Of a stretch of DNA of 64,000 bases, positions 25,055 through 32,930 are shown one piece after another. Both the position numbers and the translations under genes were made by a program. The notes under the pieces were generated by a model. That model searched no databases and was not told the DNA's origin. It worked only from the letters and a program-made list of their open reading frames with translations. This stretch comes from a virus. The DNA lies in the IMG/VR virus record IMGVR_UViG_3300025073_000036, positions 30,887 to 94,886 of that record; one strand, given 5' to 3'. Numbering within the stretch: position 1 is the stretch's first letter; every line of letters starts with the position of its first letter.

Positions 25055-25572
25055 GTCGCCCCGTTCCCGACCTGCCGGCCTCGACGATCCGAGTGCTCAA
25101 CGCGCTCGTGGAGCGGCGGCCGCGCTTCCTGAACGTCCTGCAGGTGCATGGAGCGTCAGACGTTTCGATCAGCACGGCCCGCGCTGCCTGCTGCGAGCTC
25201 GCCCGGCTCGGCCTGGTCGAGAAGCTGCCGGTTCGCTCGCCCTTCATCGGCGAGGCGGCCACCATGACCTACGGCGCCCGGGCCGGTGTGTCGGGCATGG
25301 AAGTACCGGCCCCGAAGCGTAGGCGCACGTCGAAGCTCGGCCGGCCAGCATATCAGAAGGTCAGGAGCGCCATGCACGTCATGCCGCCCGGCGTTCTCAT
25401 CGCCGACGTGGCGCGCGCGACCGGCCTGGACATTGGCACCACGGGCACCGTGCTGCGCGACCTGCTCGAGGCTGGCGAGGTCACGCGCACGGCCGGAGAG
25501 TCGCACGCCGGTGGTCAACGGCCGTGGCTGTGGAGCCGGGCCGAGCCGGCGGAGGTGGCGGCATGCCTCTGA
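25051..25572 (+). CDS. Protein with two winged-helix-like domains
   Basis: A 173-residue protein; GTG 25051 overlaps the stop before it. The first domain (ASTIRVLNALVERRPRFLNV through LVEKLPV) and the second (YQKVRSAMHVMPPGVLIADV through LLEAGEVTRT) are both predicted wHTH units, joined by a basic linker (PKRRRTSKLGRP). Tandem wHTH proteins can act as regulators or origin-binding proteins. No closer assignment is possible. Confidence 0.5.
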   Translation: MSRPVPDLPASTIRVLNALVERRPRFLNVLQVHGASDVSISTARAACCELARLGLVEKLPVRSPFIGEAATMTYGARAGVSGMEVPAPKRRRTSKLGRPAYQKVRSAMHVMPPGVLIADVARATGLDIGTTGTVLRDLLEAGEVTRTAGESHAGGQRPWLWSRAEPAEVAACL

Positions 25573-25856
25573 TCGCCAAGGCCGCCGTGCGCTGGCAGGA
25601 CGTGCTCGGTACGACGCCGGAGACGCGCTGGGGTGTGGACCCCGCCAAGCTCGCGGGCGTCACGCCGGACATGGCCCGGCTCGTGCGCCGCACCGCGCAA
25701 CTTCCGCCGCACGATGTCATGCTGGCCATCGAGATCTACGTCGAGGATGGCAGGCCCGACCTGGCCGATATGTTTCTCGGCCTGATCGAGCAGGACATCA
25801 CACGCCTCAAGCTGGACAACGAGGTCCGCTTGCGGCGCCGGAGGGCGGGCCAATGA
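25563..25856 (+). CDS. Small helical hypothetical protein
   Basis: A 97-residue protein. ATG 25563 overlaps the previous gene by 10 bases. It is mostly helical (AKLAGVTPDMARLVRRTAQL; LADMFLGLIEQDITRLKLDN) and ends in a basic tail. No recognised motif. Confidence 0.5.
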   Translation: MPLIAKAAVRWQDVLGTTPETRWGVDPAKLAGVTPDMARLVRRTAQLPPHDVMLAIEIYVEDGRPDLADMFLGLIEQDITRLKLDNEVRLRRRRAGQ

Positions 25857-26212
25857 AACTGTTTCTCGCACAAACAGACGAACAGACCGACGCCGCGTTG
25901 CGCGATGCGCTCGACGAGGTGCTGCAGTCGCCGAAGGTCCGGCTTGCGCTCGTGATCCGCAGCGCGCCGGAGGCCACGCGCGCCGCCATTCAGACCGCCG
26001 ATGCCGTCTTCGGAGTGTGGAGCCCGGATGACGCCGACGCCGTCGGAGAGCTGGCCTACGCGGCCGGACAGGGGCGCCCGGTCTACGTCGTGGCCCCCGC
26101 TGTGGCGCCGCCATGGTTCTGCGCTGGCACCGGGCAGGGTGGGCACTACACGAGCGCGCTGCGGGCCGTGGCGGCCTTCCTGCGCGACCTGACGGCCAGG
26201 AGGGCGGCATGA
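25853..26212 (+). CDS. Nucleoside 2-deoxyribosyltransferase-like protein (first of two)
   Basis: A 119-residue protein with ATG 25853. It starts MKLFLAQTDEQTD, continues through an IQTADAVFGVWSPDDAD segment and ELAYAAGQGRPVYVVAP, which matches the 'ADxVxAx...GxExGYAxAxGKPV' layout of the NDT/TIR-like Rossmannoid fold. Members exchange bases on deoxynucleosides or bind nucleotide signals. Here the catalytic Glu position reads E in GELAYA. The role may be in modified-nucleotide supply or anti-defence; both are inference. Confidence 0.5.
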   Translation: MKLFLAQTDEQTDAALRDALDEVLQSPKVRLALVIRSAPEATRAAIQTADAVFGVWSPDDADAVGELAYAAGQGRPVYVVAPAVAPPWFCAGTGQGGHYTSALRAVAAFLRDLTARRAA

Positions 26213-27087
26213 CGGCCAGGACGCGCCCGGGGGTCGGCGTGGTGCTGCGCCGGCCCAAGAACGAAACACCGGAACACTGGGCGGCCAAGATGCACGCCTG
26301 GGTATGGCTGTGGCGGCGCGGCTGCCGACACATCGGCTTCGAGGTCGAGGTGACCGCGCGCTGGAAGGTGGACGTGCTCGGCATGGTCTTCACGCGCGAC
26401 CGTTCGCGCACCGTCGTGTATGCCGTGGAGGCCAAGGGCCACCGCTCCGACTGGCTGGCCGATCTGAACGCCGCCCAGGCCGGCCTGGCCGCCTTCGAGC
26501 GTCTGCGTGCCGTGCATGCCGAGGCCATTGCGCTCGGTGTGCCGGAGCCGGGCTACTACATCGAGCCGATCCGGGCGAAGAGTCAGCAGAGCGAGGAAGA
26601 GAAACACCGGGGCGAGATCATGGAACGCTACCGGAAGGCTCGCCGAGCTGCGTCGAAACACGGACACATCGCGGGCGAGCGTTCCGGCTACTGCGCTGCG
26701 CCGATTGGGGTGGATGATGCGGAGTGGGAGCGCGTTGTCCAGCCGGGCAAGGGCCTGCGTTTCCTGCCCAACCCGACGAAGGTGGCGTGCAAGGACCTGG
26801 CGCGGGTGACGAGCGCCCGCTACGTGATGGCTCCGCCGGGTGTAATCTTGCCCGAAGAGCGGCCGGACGGCTGGGGCATCCTTGAGCCCGGGCCGCGCAC
26901 CGTACACAAGATCGACAAGCCGCAACCCGTGTCCGACGAGGTCGCGGTCGACCTGCTGCGCAAGTTGGCGCTGGCGCAGACCTACCGGACGAAGGCGGCG
27001 ATCCCGGGTGAAGAGCGCGGGACCGATCTCACCATCGAGCCGTTCGACGACATCGTGCGCCGAGAGCAGGAGGCCGCTCGTGTCTGA
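26209..27087 (+). CDS. MmcB-like PD-(D/E)xK nuclease-family protein
   Basis: A 292-residue protein; ATG 26209 overlaps the previous stop. The N-terminal domain has EHWAAKMHAWVWLWRRG, RWKVDVLGMVF and VYAVEAKGHRSDWLADL. D...E-x-K followed by an 'R-S-D-W' motif resembles MmcB and related PD-(D/E)xK repair proteins. The remaining ~150 residues are unassigned and contain an acidic C-terminal helix. It probably binds or cuts DNA. The exact substrate is unknown. Confidence 0.55.
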   Translation: MTARTRPGVGVVLRRPKNETPEHWAAKMHAWVWLWRRGCRHIGFEVEVTARWKVDVLGMVFTRDRSRTVVYAVEAKGHRSDWLADLNAAQAGLAAFERLRAVHAEAIALGVPEPGYYIEPIRAKSQQSEEEKHRGEIMERYRKARRAASKHGHIAGERSGYCAAPIGVDDAEWERVVQPGKGLRFLPNPTKVACKDLARVTSARYVMAPPGVILPEERPDGWGILEPGPRTVHKIDKPQPVSDEVAVDLLRKLALAQTYRTKAAIPGEERGTDLTIEPFDDIVRREQEAARV

Positions 27088-27427
27088 GAGAACACCAGCC
27101 GGAGAGATCCCGGTCGATGTGCGCAAGCTGGCCGTGGCCTGGGTGCGACGAGAGATCGGCGCCGAGCGCCAGATCGTCGGCGCGCGCGGCCTGCCATTTG
27201 ACGGCGGTGTGGTCTATCACTTCCGCACCGAGCGGGGCGCCGATGGGGCGCCCGTCGTGCGCCTGGAGGTCATCGTCAACGCCGACGGCAGCGTACAGGG
27301 ACCCCGGCGCGTTGGGTCGCACGAGCGGCGGCGGGAGGCCCGCGCGGTGCGTTGCATCGAAGGTCAACCGGTCGCCCCGCGCACCCGCTACATGGACACC
27401 GAGTACAAGCGGCGGGGGTGGCGCTGA
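27080..27427 (+). CDS. Hypothetical protein
   Basis: A 115-residue protein. GTG 27080 follows CAGGAGG. It is rich in Arg and Val, with an alternating-strand look (GVVYHFRTERGADGAPVVRL). It overlaps both neighbours and has no recognised motif. Confidence 0.5.
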   Translation: MSERTPAGEIPVDVRKLAVAWVRREIGAERQIVGARGLPFDGGVVYHFRTERGADGAPVVRLEVIVNADGSVQGPRRVGSHERRREARAVRCIEGQPVAPRTRYMDTEYKRRGWR

Positions 27428-27804
27428 TGGCAAAGCTCTCCGCCTGCGTCACCTGTGGGGCCGTCGTGGACGGCTACAACCCGGGTGTGTTCACGCTCAA
27501 GATGGATGAAGTCAATGGCGGCCCGTGTGTCACGCTCGCGTGGTGCAACGGCGTCGAGGGCCGGCGCTGCGCCGAGGTCGATCCGCTGCACCTCGAGATG
27601 GCGGCCGCGCAGGGCATGTCGGACGGCCAGGAAGGCGACGACGCGGTCTGCACCGCTTACCTGCGCATCATCGACCGCATCGCGGCCGAGCGTGGCGCCG
27701 ATGGCCTGCGCGCGGCCGTGAAGGTTCGCCGCGACGTGGCCCACCCCAGGGTGACAATGCGCGGTCCTGGGCTCCTGTGGGGCCGCCGCGTGGAGCTCGT
27801 TTGA
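27427..27804 (+). CDS. Hypothetical protein with Cys pairs
   Basis: A 125-residue protein; ATG 27427 is in a TGATG junction. It has an N-terminal C-x2-C (CVTCG) and further cysteines at ~34, 40, 48 (CVTLAWCN, RRCAEV) that could complete a zinc site, then a helical half. The function is unknown. Confidence 0.5.
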   Translation: MAKLSACVTCGAVVDGYNPGVFTLKMDEVNGGPCVTLAWCNGVEGRRCAEVDPLHLEMAAAQGMSDGQEGDDAVCTAYLRIIDRIAAERGADGLRAAVKVRRDVAHPRVTMRGPGLLWGRRVELV

Positions 27805-28031
27805 GCCGTCGCCGCCCCACGAACCAGCAGCGCCGCGAGGTCGAGGTGTGCCGCTGCCCGTGCATCGAGCCCGTCACCGGGCTGCGCTGCGAGGCCGTGC
27901 TCGTGAATCTGCGTCACGCCGGCCGCTGCTGGTCCGTTCCGCGCAACGCGCAGGACTTGCCGAGCGGGCGCCGTGTGTTCTGGACGCCGGCCACGCCGCC
28001 GGCCATTCGTGAGACAAGGGGAAACACATGA
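27801..28031 (+). CDS. Small basic Cys-containing protein (TTG start)
   Basis: A 76-residue protein. TTG 27801 is inferred because it overlaps the previous stop in the same 4-base manner as its neighbours and no ATG/GTG fits. It is basic (SRRRPTNQQRREVE) and holds CRCPC and two more cysteines, a possible zinc site. Its 3' end carries the GAGACAAGGGGAAACAC leader of the next gene. Confidence 0.45.
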   Translation: MSRRRPTNQQRREVEVCRCPCIEPVTGLRCEAVLVNLRHAGRCWSVPRNAQDLPSGRRVFWTPATPPAIRETRGNT

Positions 28032-29086
28032 CAGGAATTCAGTGGACGGACGAGACATGGAATCCGATCTGCGGGTGCTCCAAGGTCTCGCAGGGGTGCC
28101 GGGGCTGCTACGCCGAGAAGATGGCGGCGCGCCTGCGGGCGATGGCGCTGGCCGACATCGAGGCCGGACGCGACCCTGGCCGCAAGCGGTACTACATCGA
28201 GGCCGTGGACGAGCGCGGCCGCTGGACGGGCAAGGTCGTGCCCGTGCCGGAAGCGTTGCCGGACCCGCTGCACTGGACGCGGCCGCGCCGTGTGTTCGTC
28301 AACAGCATGTCCGATCTCTTTCACCCGGAACTTTCGTTCCAATACATCGCGGCCGTGTTCGGTGTGATGTGGGCGGCGCACGAACACACGTTTCAGGTAT
28401 TGACCAAGCATCCCGACCGGGCGGCCGAGTTCTTCGCCTGGCTAGGCTGTGCCATCGGGCGAAACGTCAACGATGGGGCGGCCGTGAAGATGGCGACGGA
28501 CCCGCTCACGTCCTGCCAGATCCAAGCGGGCCGGCACGTCCGGCTCGGCCCGTACACCGTCGGGACGGGGCAGCCGAGCCGTGGGGCGTGGCCGCTGCCA
28601 AACGTGTGGCTGGGTACGTCCGTGGAGTCGCCGAGCGAGCAGCACCGCGTCGACGAGCTGCGCCGCTGCCCGGCGGCCGTCCGGTTCGTCTCGCAGGAGC
28701 CGCAGATCGAGGCCATCGACTGGGCCGGGCGCCTCGACGGGATCTCATGGGTCATCGTCGGCGGCGAGAGCGGATGTGGCGCGCGCCCGTTCAACGTCGC
28801 CTGGGCGCGGCGGACCATCGAGCAGTGTCGGGCGGCCGGCGTGGCCGTGTTCCTGAAACAGCTCGGCCGGGTGCCGCTCGTCCGTCTGTTGGAAACGCCC
28901 GGGTTGTCGGCGCCGGGCGCGCCCGGTGGGTGGCAGTGGCCCGTGCCGCTCGACACCGCGCCCTCGTCGCTCTCCGGCATCTTGGCCGCCTGGACGCCAC
29001 GCCTGCGTCACCCGAAGGGCGGCAACTGGGACGAGTGGCCGGAAGAGCTGCGCGTGCGCGAGTATCCGGCCCCGGTGGCGGCGTAG
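28028..29086 (+). CDS. Phage Gp37/Gp68-type (DUF5131) protein
   Basis: A 352-residue protein with ATG 28028 behind GAGACAAGGGGAAACAC. The N-terminal signature WTDETWNP-x-CGC-x6-C-x2-CYAE (C15, C17, C24, C27) is diagnostic of the phage Gp37/Gp68 family. Further family-like stretches are FVNSMSDLFH, QVLTKHPDR, NVWLGTSVES and WVIVGGESG. The Cys cluster and the fold suggested for the family are reminiscent of radical-SAM enzymes, but the reaction is unknown. It sits between DNA-modification and NDT-like genes, which fits nucleic-acid modification. Confidence 0.75.
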   Translation: MTGIQWTDETWNPICGCSKVSQGCRGCYAEKMAARLRAMALADIEAGRDPGRKRYYIEAVDERGRWTGKVVPVPEALPDPLHWTRPRRVFVNSMSDLFHPELSFQYIAAVFGVMWAAHEHTFQVLTKHPDRAAEFFAWLGCAIGRNVNDGAAVKMATDPLTSCQIQAGRHVRLGPYTVGTGQPSRGAWPLPNVWLGTSVESPSEQHRVDELRRCPAAVRFVSQEPQIEAIDWAGRLDGISWVIVGGESGCGARPFNVAWARRTIEQCRAAGVAVFLKQLGRVPLVRLLETPGLSAPGAPGGWQWPVPLDTAPSSLSGILAAWTPRLRHPKGGNWDEWPEELRVREYPAPVAA

Positions 29087-29095
29087 GAGGCGGCC

Positions 29096-29779
29096 GTGAC
29101 AGACACACGAGAACCGATCTACGTGGCCAGTCGTGCCATTCCCGAGCGCGTGGCGATGTGGCTCGCGATGCGCGAGCAGGGCTTCAACGTCACCTCGACG
29201 TGGATCAACGAGGCCGGACCGGGCGAGACGGCGTCGTTTCCCGACCTGTGGCAGCGCATCATCGCCGAGATCGGTCGGTCGTCTCGGTTCGTGCTCTACG
29301 CCGAGACGCAGGACTTCCCGCTCAAGGGCGCGCTGGTCGAGGCCGGGGCGGCCATCGCGCTCGGCAAGCCCGTGATCTGCGTTCTGCCCGGCGTGGTACT
29401 CGAGCCGCGCAACATGCGCCCGCTCGGCTCGTGGGCGCAGCACCCGCTCGTGACGCTGTGCCAGGTGTGGCCGGAAGATCTCGTGCCGTGGATGGCCGAG
29501 CGGCGTGCGCCGGTGCAGGGCATCGGCGACGGTCGCAGCATCACACCGACCTCGAGGCCGCCCGGTACGGTGCCGTGGCTTGTCCACATGCAGGCCTTTG
29601 AGGCCTACGCTCGGCACTTTGGGCTCGGCCAGTCGGCCGAACGCCTGGCCGAGCGAGGCGGTTTCAGTTACGGCGAGATGCAATGCCTGCTGGCAGGACA
29701 CTCGCCGATCAGGAGCGCATGCGGAGAGCATCCGGCGGTGCCCGGGTGGATGCCGCGCACGAAAGGGGACCACAAGTGA
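29096..29779 (+). CDS. Nucleoside 2-deoxyribosyltransferase-like protein (second of two)
   Basis: A 227-residue protein with GTG 29096 behind AGGAGG. EPIYVASRAIPERVAMWLAM, STWINE, SSRFVLYAETQDFPLKGALV and EAGAAIALGKPVICVLPG follow the NDT-fold pattern, with the acidic residue in LVEAGAA as catalytic candidate. The C-terminal half, from ~130, is a separate helical region of unknown role. It is paralogous in fold, not closely in sequence, to the gene at 25853. Confidence 0.6.
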   Translation: MTDTREPIYVASRAIPERVAMWLAMREQGFNVTSTWINEAGPGETASFPDLWQRIIAEIGRSSRFVLYAETQDFPLKGALVEAGAAIALGKPVICVLPGVVLEPRNMRPLGSWAQHPLVTLCQVWPEDLVPWMAERRAPVQGIGDGRSITPTSRPPGTVPWLVHMQAFEAYARHFGLGQSAERLAERGGFSYGEMQCLLAGHSPIRSACGEHPAVPGWMPRTKGDHK

Positions 29780-29910
29780 GAGTCGGGACTGCAGTGTGTT
29801 CCATCGGCCTGTGTCTCATCGGCGCCGGCATGGCCTATCTCAAGTTTGATCCTGCATGGCCCGGGTGGGTCTGTTTTGCGTTCGGCATCGTGATCGGAGC
29901 GGCTCGGTGA
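29776..29910 (+). CDS. Tiny two-span membrane protein
   Basis: A 44-residue protein; GTG 29776 overlaps the previous stop. Two hydrophobic segments (AVCSIGLCLIGAGMAYL and WVCFAFGIVIGAA) are separated by a Pro/Trp turn. Hairpin topology resembles small holin-like or superinfection-exclusion proteins, but there is no direct evidence for either. Confidence 0.45.
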   Translation: MRVGTAVCSIGLCLIGAGMAYLKFDPAWPGWVCFAFGIVIGAAR

Positions 29911-30209
29911 GCGGCATCGTGCGGCTCGTGGCCGCGTTCAAGTTGGCATGGCTGGCCTTCCGCATGGGGCTGGCCGGGTGGACGGTCGAGGAATTCGAGG
30001 CCCCAAATCAGGCCGGTGGCGGTCGTGTGTTCACGGTCAATCTGTCGCGGGCAAATTGGGGCCTTGGAGCGCCAGAAGGATGGAAAGTCTCAAGCGGAGG
30101 CGCGACCTTTCAAACGGTCTACCCGACGGCCACGGCGGCGGCACGCGGCGCGCGTCGTCTGCCGTGCCAGTTCCGAGGCGGCGTCGCCCCGTGGGAGCGC
30201 CGGCAGTGA
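29907..30209 (+). CDS. Hypothetical protein
   Basis: A 100-residue protein; GTG 29907 overlaps the previous stop. The N-terminus is hydrophobic (IVRLVAAFKLAWLAFRMGLA), possibly membrane-associated, followed by a small beta-rich region. No family is recognised. Confidence 0.45.
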   Translation: MSGIVRLVAAFKLAWLAFRMGLAGWTVEEFEAPNQAGGGRVFTVNLSRANWGLGAPEGWKVSSGGATFQTVYPTATAAARGARRLPCQFRGGVAPWERRQ

Positions 30210-31012
30210 GCGGCCGTGTCGTCGTCGAGCTCTTCGCAGGCCTCGCGGCCTGGACGCTCTACATGCACGACCTGCGGCCGCCGTGCTCGCGCATCGGTTG
30301 CAAGAGCGGCTACGCAGCGGCGCTGGTCGAAGCCTTCGGTGTGCCGGACAAGCCCGCGCGCTCGCTGCTCGTCGAGGCCGATCCGCAGCTCGCCAACGCG
30401 CTGCGCTTCCTCGTGCGCCAACCGCGCGACCTGGCCCGCACGATCCGCCTGCTCGGCGGCCCGTCGAGCGAGCCGCGCGCGATCTGGCAGCGCGCCAAGG
30501 AAGAGAAGGCCGCCGGGGCGCTGCTCGGTGCGGCCTCGTGGTGGATCTGGACGGCGGGCGCGCGCGGCGGCATCGGGGGCTTCAAGGGGGCGCACAAACT
30601 GCGCCCGAGCGTGGAGGGCTTCATCCCCACCCTGGACTCGTTGCAGCGGCGGATCTCGCTCTTCCCGGCGCTCGACCACGTCGAGGTCATCCATGCCAAC
30701 GCCGAGGCCGTTCCGCCCATGCCTGGCGCCCGCGTCTACCTCGACCCGCCTTACGTGGGCACACAGGTCTACGGCGGCCCTGCGCCGTCCGTGGAGGCCG
30801 TCTGTGAGCTTGCCCGGCAGTGGCGCGACGAGGGCGCCCTCGTGGGGGTCAGCTACAACCGCCGGCTCGACACCTACGCGGCCGGCCTGCCGGAGTGGCG
30901 TGCGCTCGACCTGACCGAGCGGCGGCGCGGCCAGGTGCGCCGCTCGCTCACCCGGACTCGCGACGAATGGCTCACGATCTCGGCGGAGGTGTCATGCCCA
31001 GGATCTACCTGA
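30206..31012 (+). CDS. D12-type DNA adenine methyltransferase (first copy)
   Basis: A 268-residue protein; GTG 30206 overlaps the previous stop. Motif I appears as VVELFAGLAAWTLYM and motif IV as LDPPY at 179-183 (YLDPPYVGTQ). The gap between the two motifs (about 165 residues, with a GFKGAHKLRPS segment) and the C-terminal RRSLTRTRDEWLT fit D12/Dam-type N6-adenine enzymes. The target is unknown. It is one of four DNA methyltransferases in this operon and has no restriction partner. Confidence 0.7.
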   Translation: MSGRVVVELFAGLAAWTLYMHDLRPPCSRIGCKSGYAAALVEAFGVPDKPARSLLVEADPQLANALRFLVRQPRDLARTIRLLGGPSSEPRAIWQRAKEEKAAGALLGAASWWIWTAGARGGIGGFKGAHKLRPSVEGFIPTLDSLQRRISLFPALDHVEVIHANAEAVPPMPGARVYLDPPYVGTQVYGGPAPSVEAVCELARQWRDEGALVGVSYNRRLDTYAAGLPEWRALDLTERRRGQVRRSLTRTRDEWLTISAEVSCPGST

Positions 31013-31821
31013 CGAGCGCGGCGGCCGTGGCGGCCGTGGACCGTGCGAAGGCCAAGGCGGTCGCGCTGCCGCAGAACGCGCCGGCCAGCGCCAAGGCGAG
31101 CGCGCGGTGGCACGGTGTCATCCCGCCCGTGGCGGCCAGCGTGGGGCCGGGCCGTGTGTTCAGCATCATGCGCTGCCCGCCCGACTGGCTGCGCGAGCGG
31201 ATCGTCGGTCAGGTGCTCGCCTTCACGCCCACGATGGAGCTCTTCGGACGTGCCTACGAGAGCCGTCAGGTGGTCGAGGGCAAGCGCAAGGCCCGCCGAC
31301 ACACGCAGCACTGCCTCACGCGGCAGAAACATGGGGACGGGGAGTGCGAGTGCGGCGCGGCCGTGCTGCGGTTCGCCGAGTACGCCCGGCGCCTGCTCGA
31401 GGTGTGGCCCCGCCCGGCCCGCGTGGCCCCCGGCGTGCTCCAATTCGGGCGCGAGCTGACCGAGCAACAGGCCGCCGGACTCCGGGCCGCTGGCGAGGTC
31501 ACAGAGGGCGGCCCGCGCGTGGCCGAGTGGGATCGCTCGCTGTGGCACGGCCCGCTCGGCCAGGTGGAGGACGGCGACACGCTGGTCTGTACCTGCGGGC
31601 TACACGCGCAGTGTCATCGCATCGCGGGCGCCCTGCGCCTGCACGAGGCCGGCTGGGACGTGGTGCTCGACGGCAACGAGCTGGACGAAGTGCATCGGGG
31701 TTTCGCCTGGGTGCAGGTGAACGAGGACACGCTCGCTCGTGGCGGCAGCGGATGGCACAAGACACCCGACGGCGTGGCGGTCCACGTCAACGCCGGGGAC
31801 GGGAAAGGAGGGGCGCGGTGA
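30994..31821 (+). CDS. Hypothetical protein with a CxC...CH motif, possibly DUF4326-like
   Basis: A 275-residue protein; ATG 30994 overlaps the methyltransferase. The C-terminal half holds LVCTCGLHAQCHRIAGALRL, resembling the 'C-x-C...CH' metal-binding signature of DUF4326-type proteins. A second group (HCLTRQKHGDGECECG) lies near residue 110. The link to that family is by eye and tentative. Confidence 0.45.
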   Translation: MPRIYLTSAAAVAAVDRAKAKAVALPQNAPASAKASARWHGVIPPVAASVGPGRVFSIMRCPPDWLRERIVGQVLAFTPTMELFGRAYESRQVVEGKRKARRHTQHCLTRQKHGDGECECGAAVLRFAEYARRLLEVWPRPARVAPGVLQFGRELTEQQAAGLRAAGEVTEGGPRVAEWDRSLWHGPLGQVEDGDTLVCTCGLHAQCHRIAGALRLHEAGWDVVLDGNELDEVHRGFAWVQVNEDTLARGGSGWHKTPDGVAVHVNAGDGKGGAR

Positions 31822-32042
31822 TCTTCCATGTCCACGTTGAGGCCGGCGTCGAATTCATCACGGCCGAGCTCGACCCGGGCGAGCTGACCTACAACCCCGC
31901 GACGGACGTGGCCACGTTCACGATCTCGCTGCCCGGGCATGTCATCGGCCACGAGCTGCGGCCCCGCGAGTGGATGGCCATGGCCCGGGCGATGGTCGAG
32001 GGCGCCCGCGCAGCTCGTGAGGCCCGGGTGCCGTCGTTGTGA
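31818..32042 (+). CDS. Small hypothetical protein
   Basis: A 74-residue protein; GTG 31818 overlaps the previous stop. It has a beta-strand-rich first half and an Ala/Arg helical end (WMAMARAMVEGARAAREARV). No recognised motif. Confidence 0.5.
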   Translation: MIFHVHVEAGVEFITAELDPGELTYNPATDVATFTISLPGHVIGHELRPREWMAMARAMVEGARAAREARVPSL

Positions 32043-32464
32043 GCGCGCCGGACACGCTGCGCAAGGCCACCGAGCGAGTCGACGCCGCGCGCCGGACCCT
32101 GGACGCCTGCCTGAACCGCGCCCAGCAGTTCATCGAGCCCCGCCGGGTCGAGAAGGCCCGCCAGCGCCTCGCAGATGCAGAGGCCGCCTACGCGGCGGTG
32201 GTCGAGCGCGAGAGCCGGGAGGCGGCGGCACGCCGGGCCGAGATCGAGCACGCGCGGGCGTTGCAGGCGCAGACCGGGATGGACCGCGCGAAGGCCTGGG
32301 TAGAGGCCGGATTCGAGCCCGTGGCCAGCGTCGAGGTGGCGGCCAGGATGGCGCGCGTCACGGTGGACGAGATGCGCCGCGCGCTCGGCGGCGGCGTGGT
32401 CCGTGGGCAGGTGGTCAAGGTGAACGGCCGCTGGGAGCACTGCGGGCGAGTCGGTGGCCTGTGA
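32039..32464 (+). CDS. Coiled-coil hypothetical protein
   Basis: A 141-residue protein with GTG 32039. About 90 residues are coiled coil (LRKATERVDAARRTLDACLN through RAEIEHARALQA). It ends in an HTH-like segment (SVEVAARMARVTVDEMRRAL) that might bind DNA. The function is unknown. Confidence 0.5.
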   Translation: MSAPDTLRKATERVDAARRTLDACLNRAQQFIEPRRVEKARQRLADAEAAYAAVVERESREAAARRAEIEHARALQAQTGMDRAKAWVEAGFEPVASVEVAARMARVTVDEMRRALGGGVVRGQVVKVNGRWEHCGRVGGL

Positions 32465-32688
32465 CAGGCTCTCGACGTCTTCTACGAGCCGTGACCCCGG
32501 GAAACCGGCCCGGCCCATCATTCCCGACGTCTCGCGGCGACGAGCCGCCCCCGGCCCAACCGCCGCACACCTGGGCACGCGCCGTGGACGGCCCCGGCTG
32601 GTACTGCCTCGACTGCACACGCGCACCCGGCGAGCTCGGCGTCTGCCCTGGTCCGGCGCAGCCGGCGGGCCACGGGGACGGCACATGA
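32461..32688 (+). CDS. Small zinc-finger-like protein
   Basis: A 75-residue protein. GTG 32461 overlaps the previous stop; GTG 32491 is an alternative. WARAVDGPGWYCLDCTRAPG provides C-x2-C with a later single Cys. The rest is Pro-rich. No function. Confidence 0.4.
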   Translation: MTGSRRLLRAVTPGNRPGPSFPTSRGDEPPPAQPPHTWARAVDGPGWYCLDCTRAPGELGVCPGPAQPAGHGDGT

Positions 32689-32930
32689 GCGCGCAGCGCC
32701 TACGAGTGCGCGACCGAGTGCGACGAGAGCAGGCCCGGAGCGGCCTGAAGGGCTACTCCGGCGAGACCCTGTTGACGGTCGTACAACTGTACGATATTCC
32801 GACTGGGCCAGATGCACCCGAAACGCACCCGAAACGCACCCGTTCGCACCTGTTTTGCACCCGACGTGCGCTCGCAGGTGGTCGGCCGAGTGCGCCCGGG
32901 GCGCATGAGACAAGGGGTTTGCGAACGTGA
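32685..32930 (+). CDS. Doubtful 81-residue frame spanning a promoter and phased repeats
   Basis: ATG 32685 overlaps the previous stop, so translation may run through here. The second half of the frame, however, covers the predicted promoter 32772-32800 and the 11-bp repeats 32814-32878, which are not in multiples of three. Real coding may therefore be limited to the first ~30 residues, or the frame may be incidental. It overlaps the TerS-like start by four bases. Confidence 0.35.
   Translation: MSAQRLRVRDRVRREQARSGLKGYSGETLLTVVQLYDIPTGPDAPETHPKRTRSHLFCTRRALAGGRPSAPGAHETRGLRT
32772..32800 (+). promoter_or_regulatory. Rightward promoter with palindromic spacer upstream of the TerS-like gene
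   Basis: TTGACG (32772-32777) and TATTCC (32795-32800) are 17 bp apart. The spacer contains the palindrome TCGTACA-AC-TGTACGA (32779-32794), unlike the six-site operator family. It suggests separate regulation of the packaging or late-middle genes starting at 32927. Confidence 0.55.
32814..32878 (+). repeat. Six ~11-bp phased direct repeats before the TerS-like gene
   Basis: Units start at 32814, 32825, 32836, 32846, 32857 and 32868, with the consensus GCACCCGNNNY. The first two are identical (GCACCCGAAAC). Spacing of 10-11 bp puts every copy on the same helix face. It lies between a predicted promoter and the TerS-like start, where pac or TerS-binding boxes occur in several phages. Confidence 0.65.

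Noticed and set aside
32814-32878. CRISPR-like interpretation of the short direct repeats
   Set aside because: Units are ~11 bp and contiguous without spacers, so this is not a CRISPR array. Phased protein-binding boxes fit better. No CRISPR array was seen anywhere in the window.
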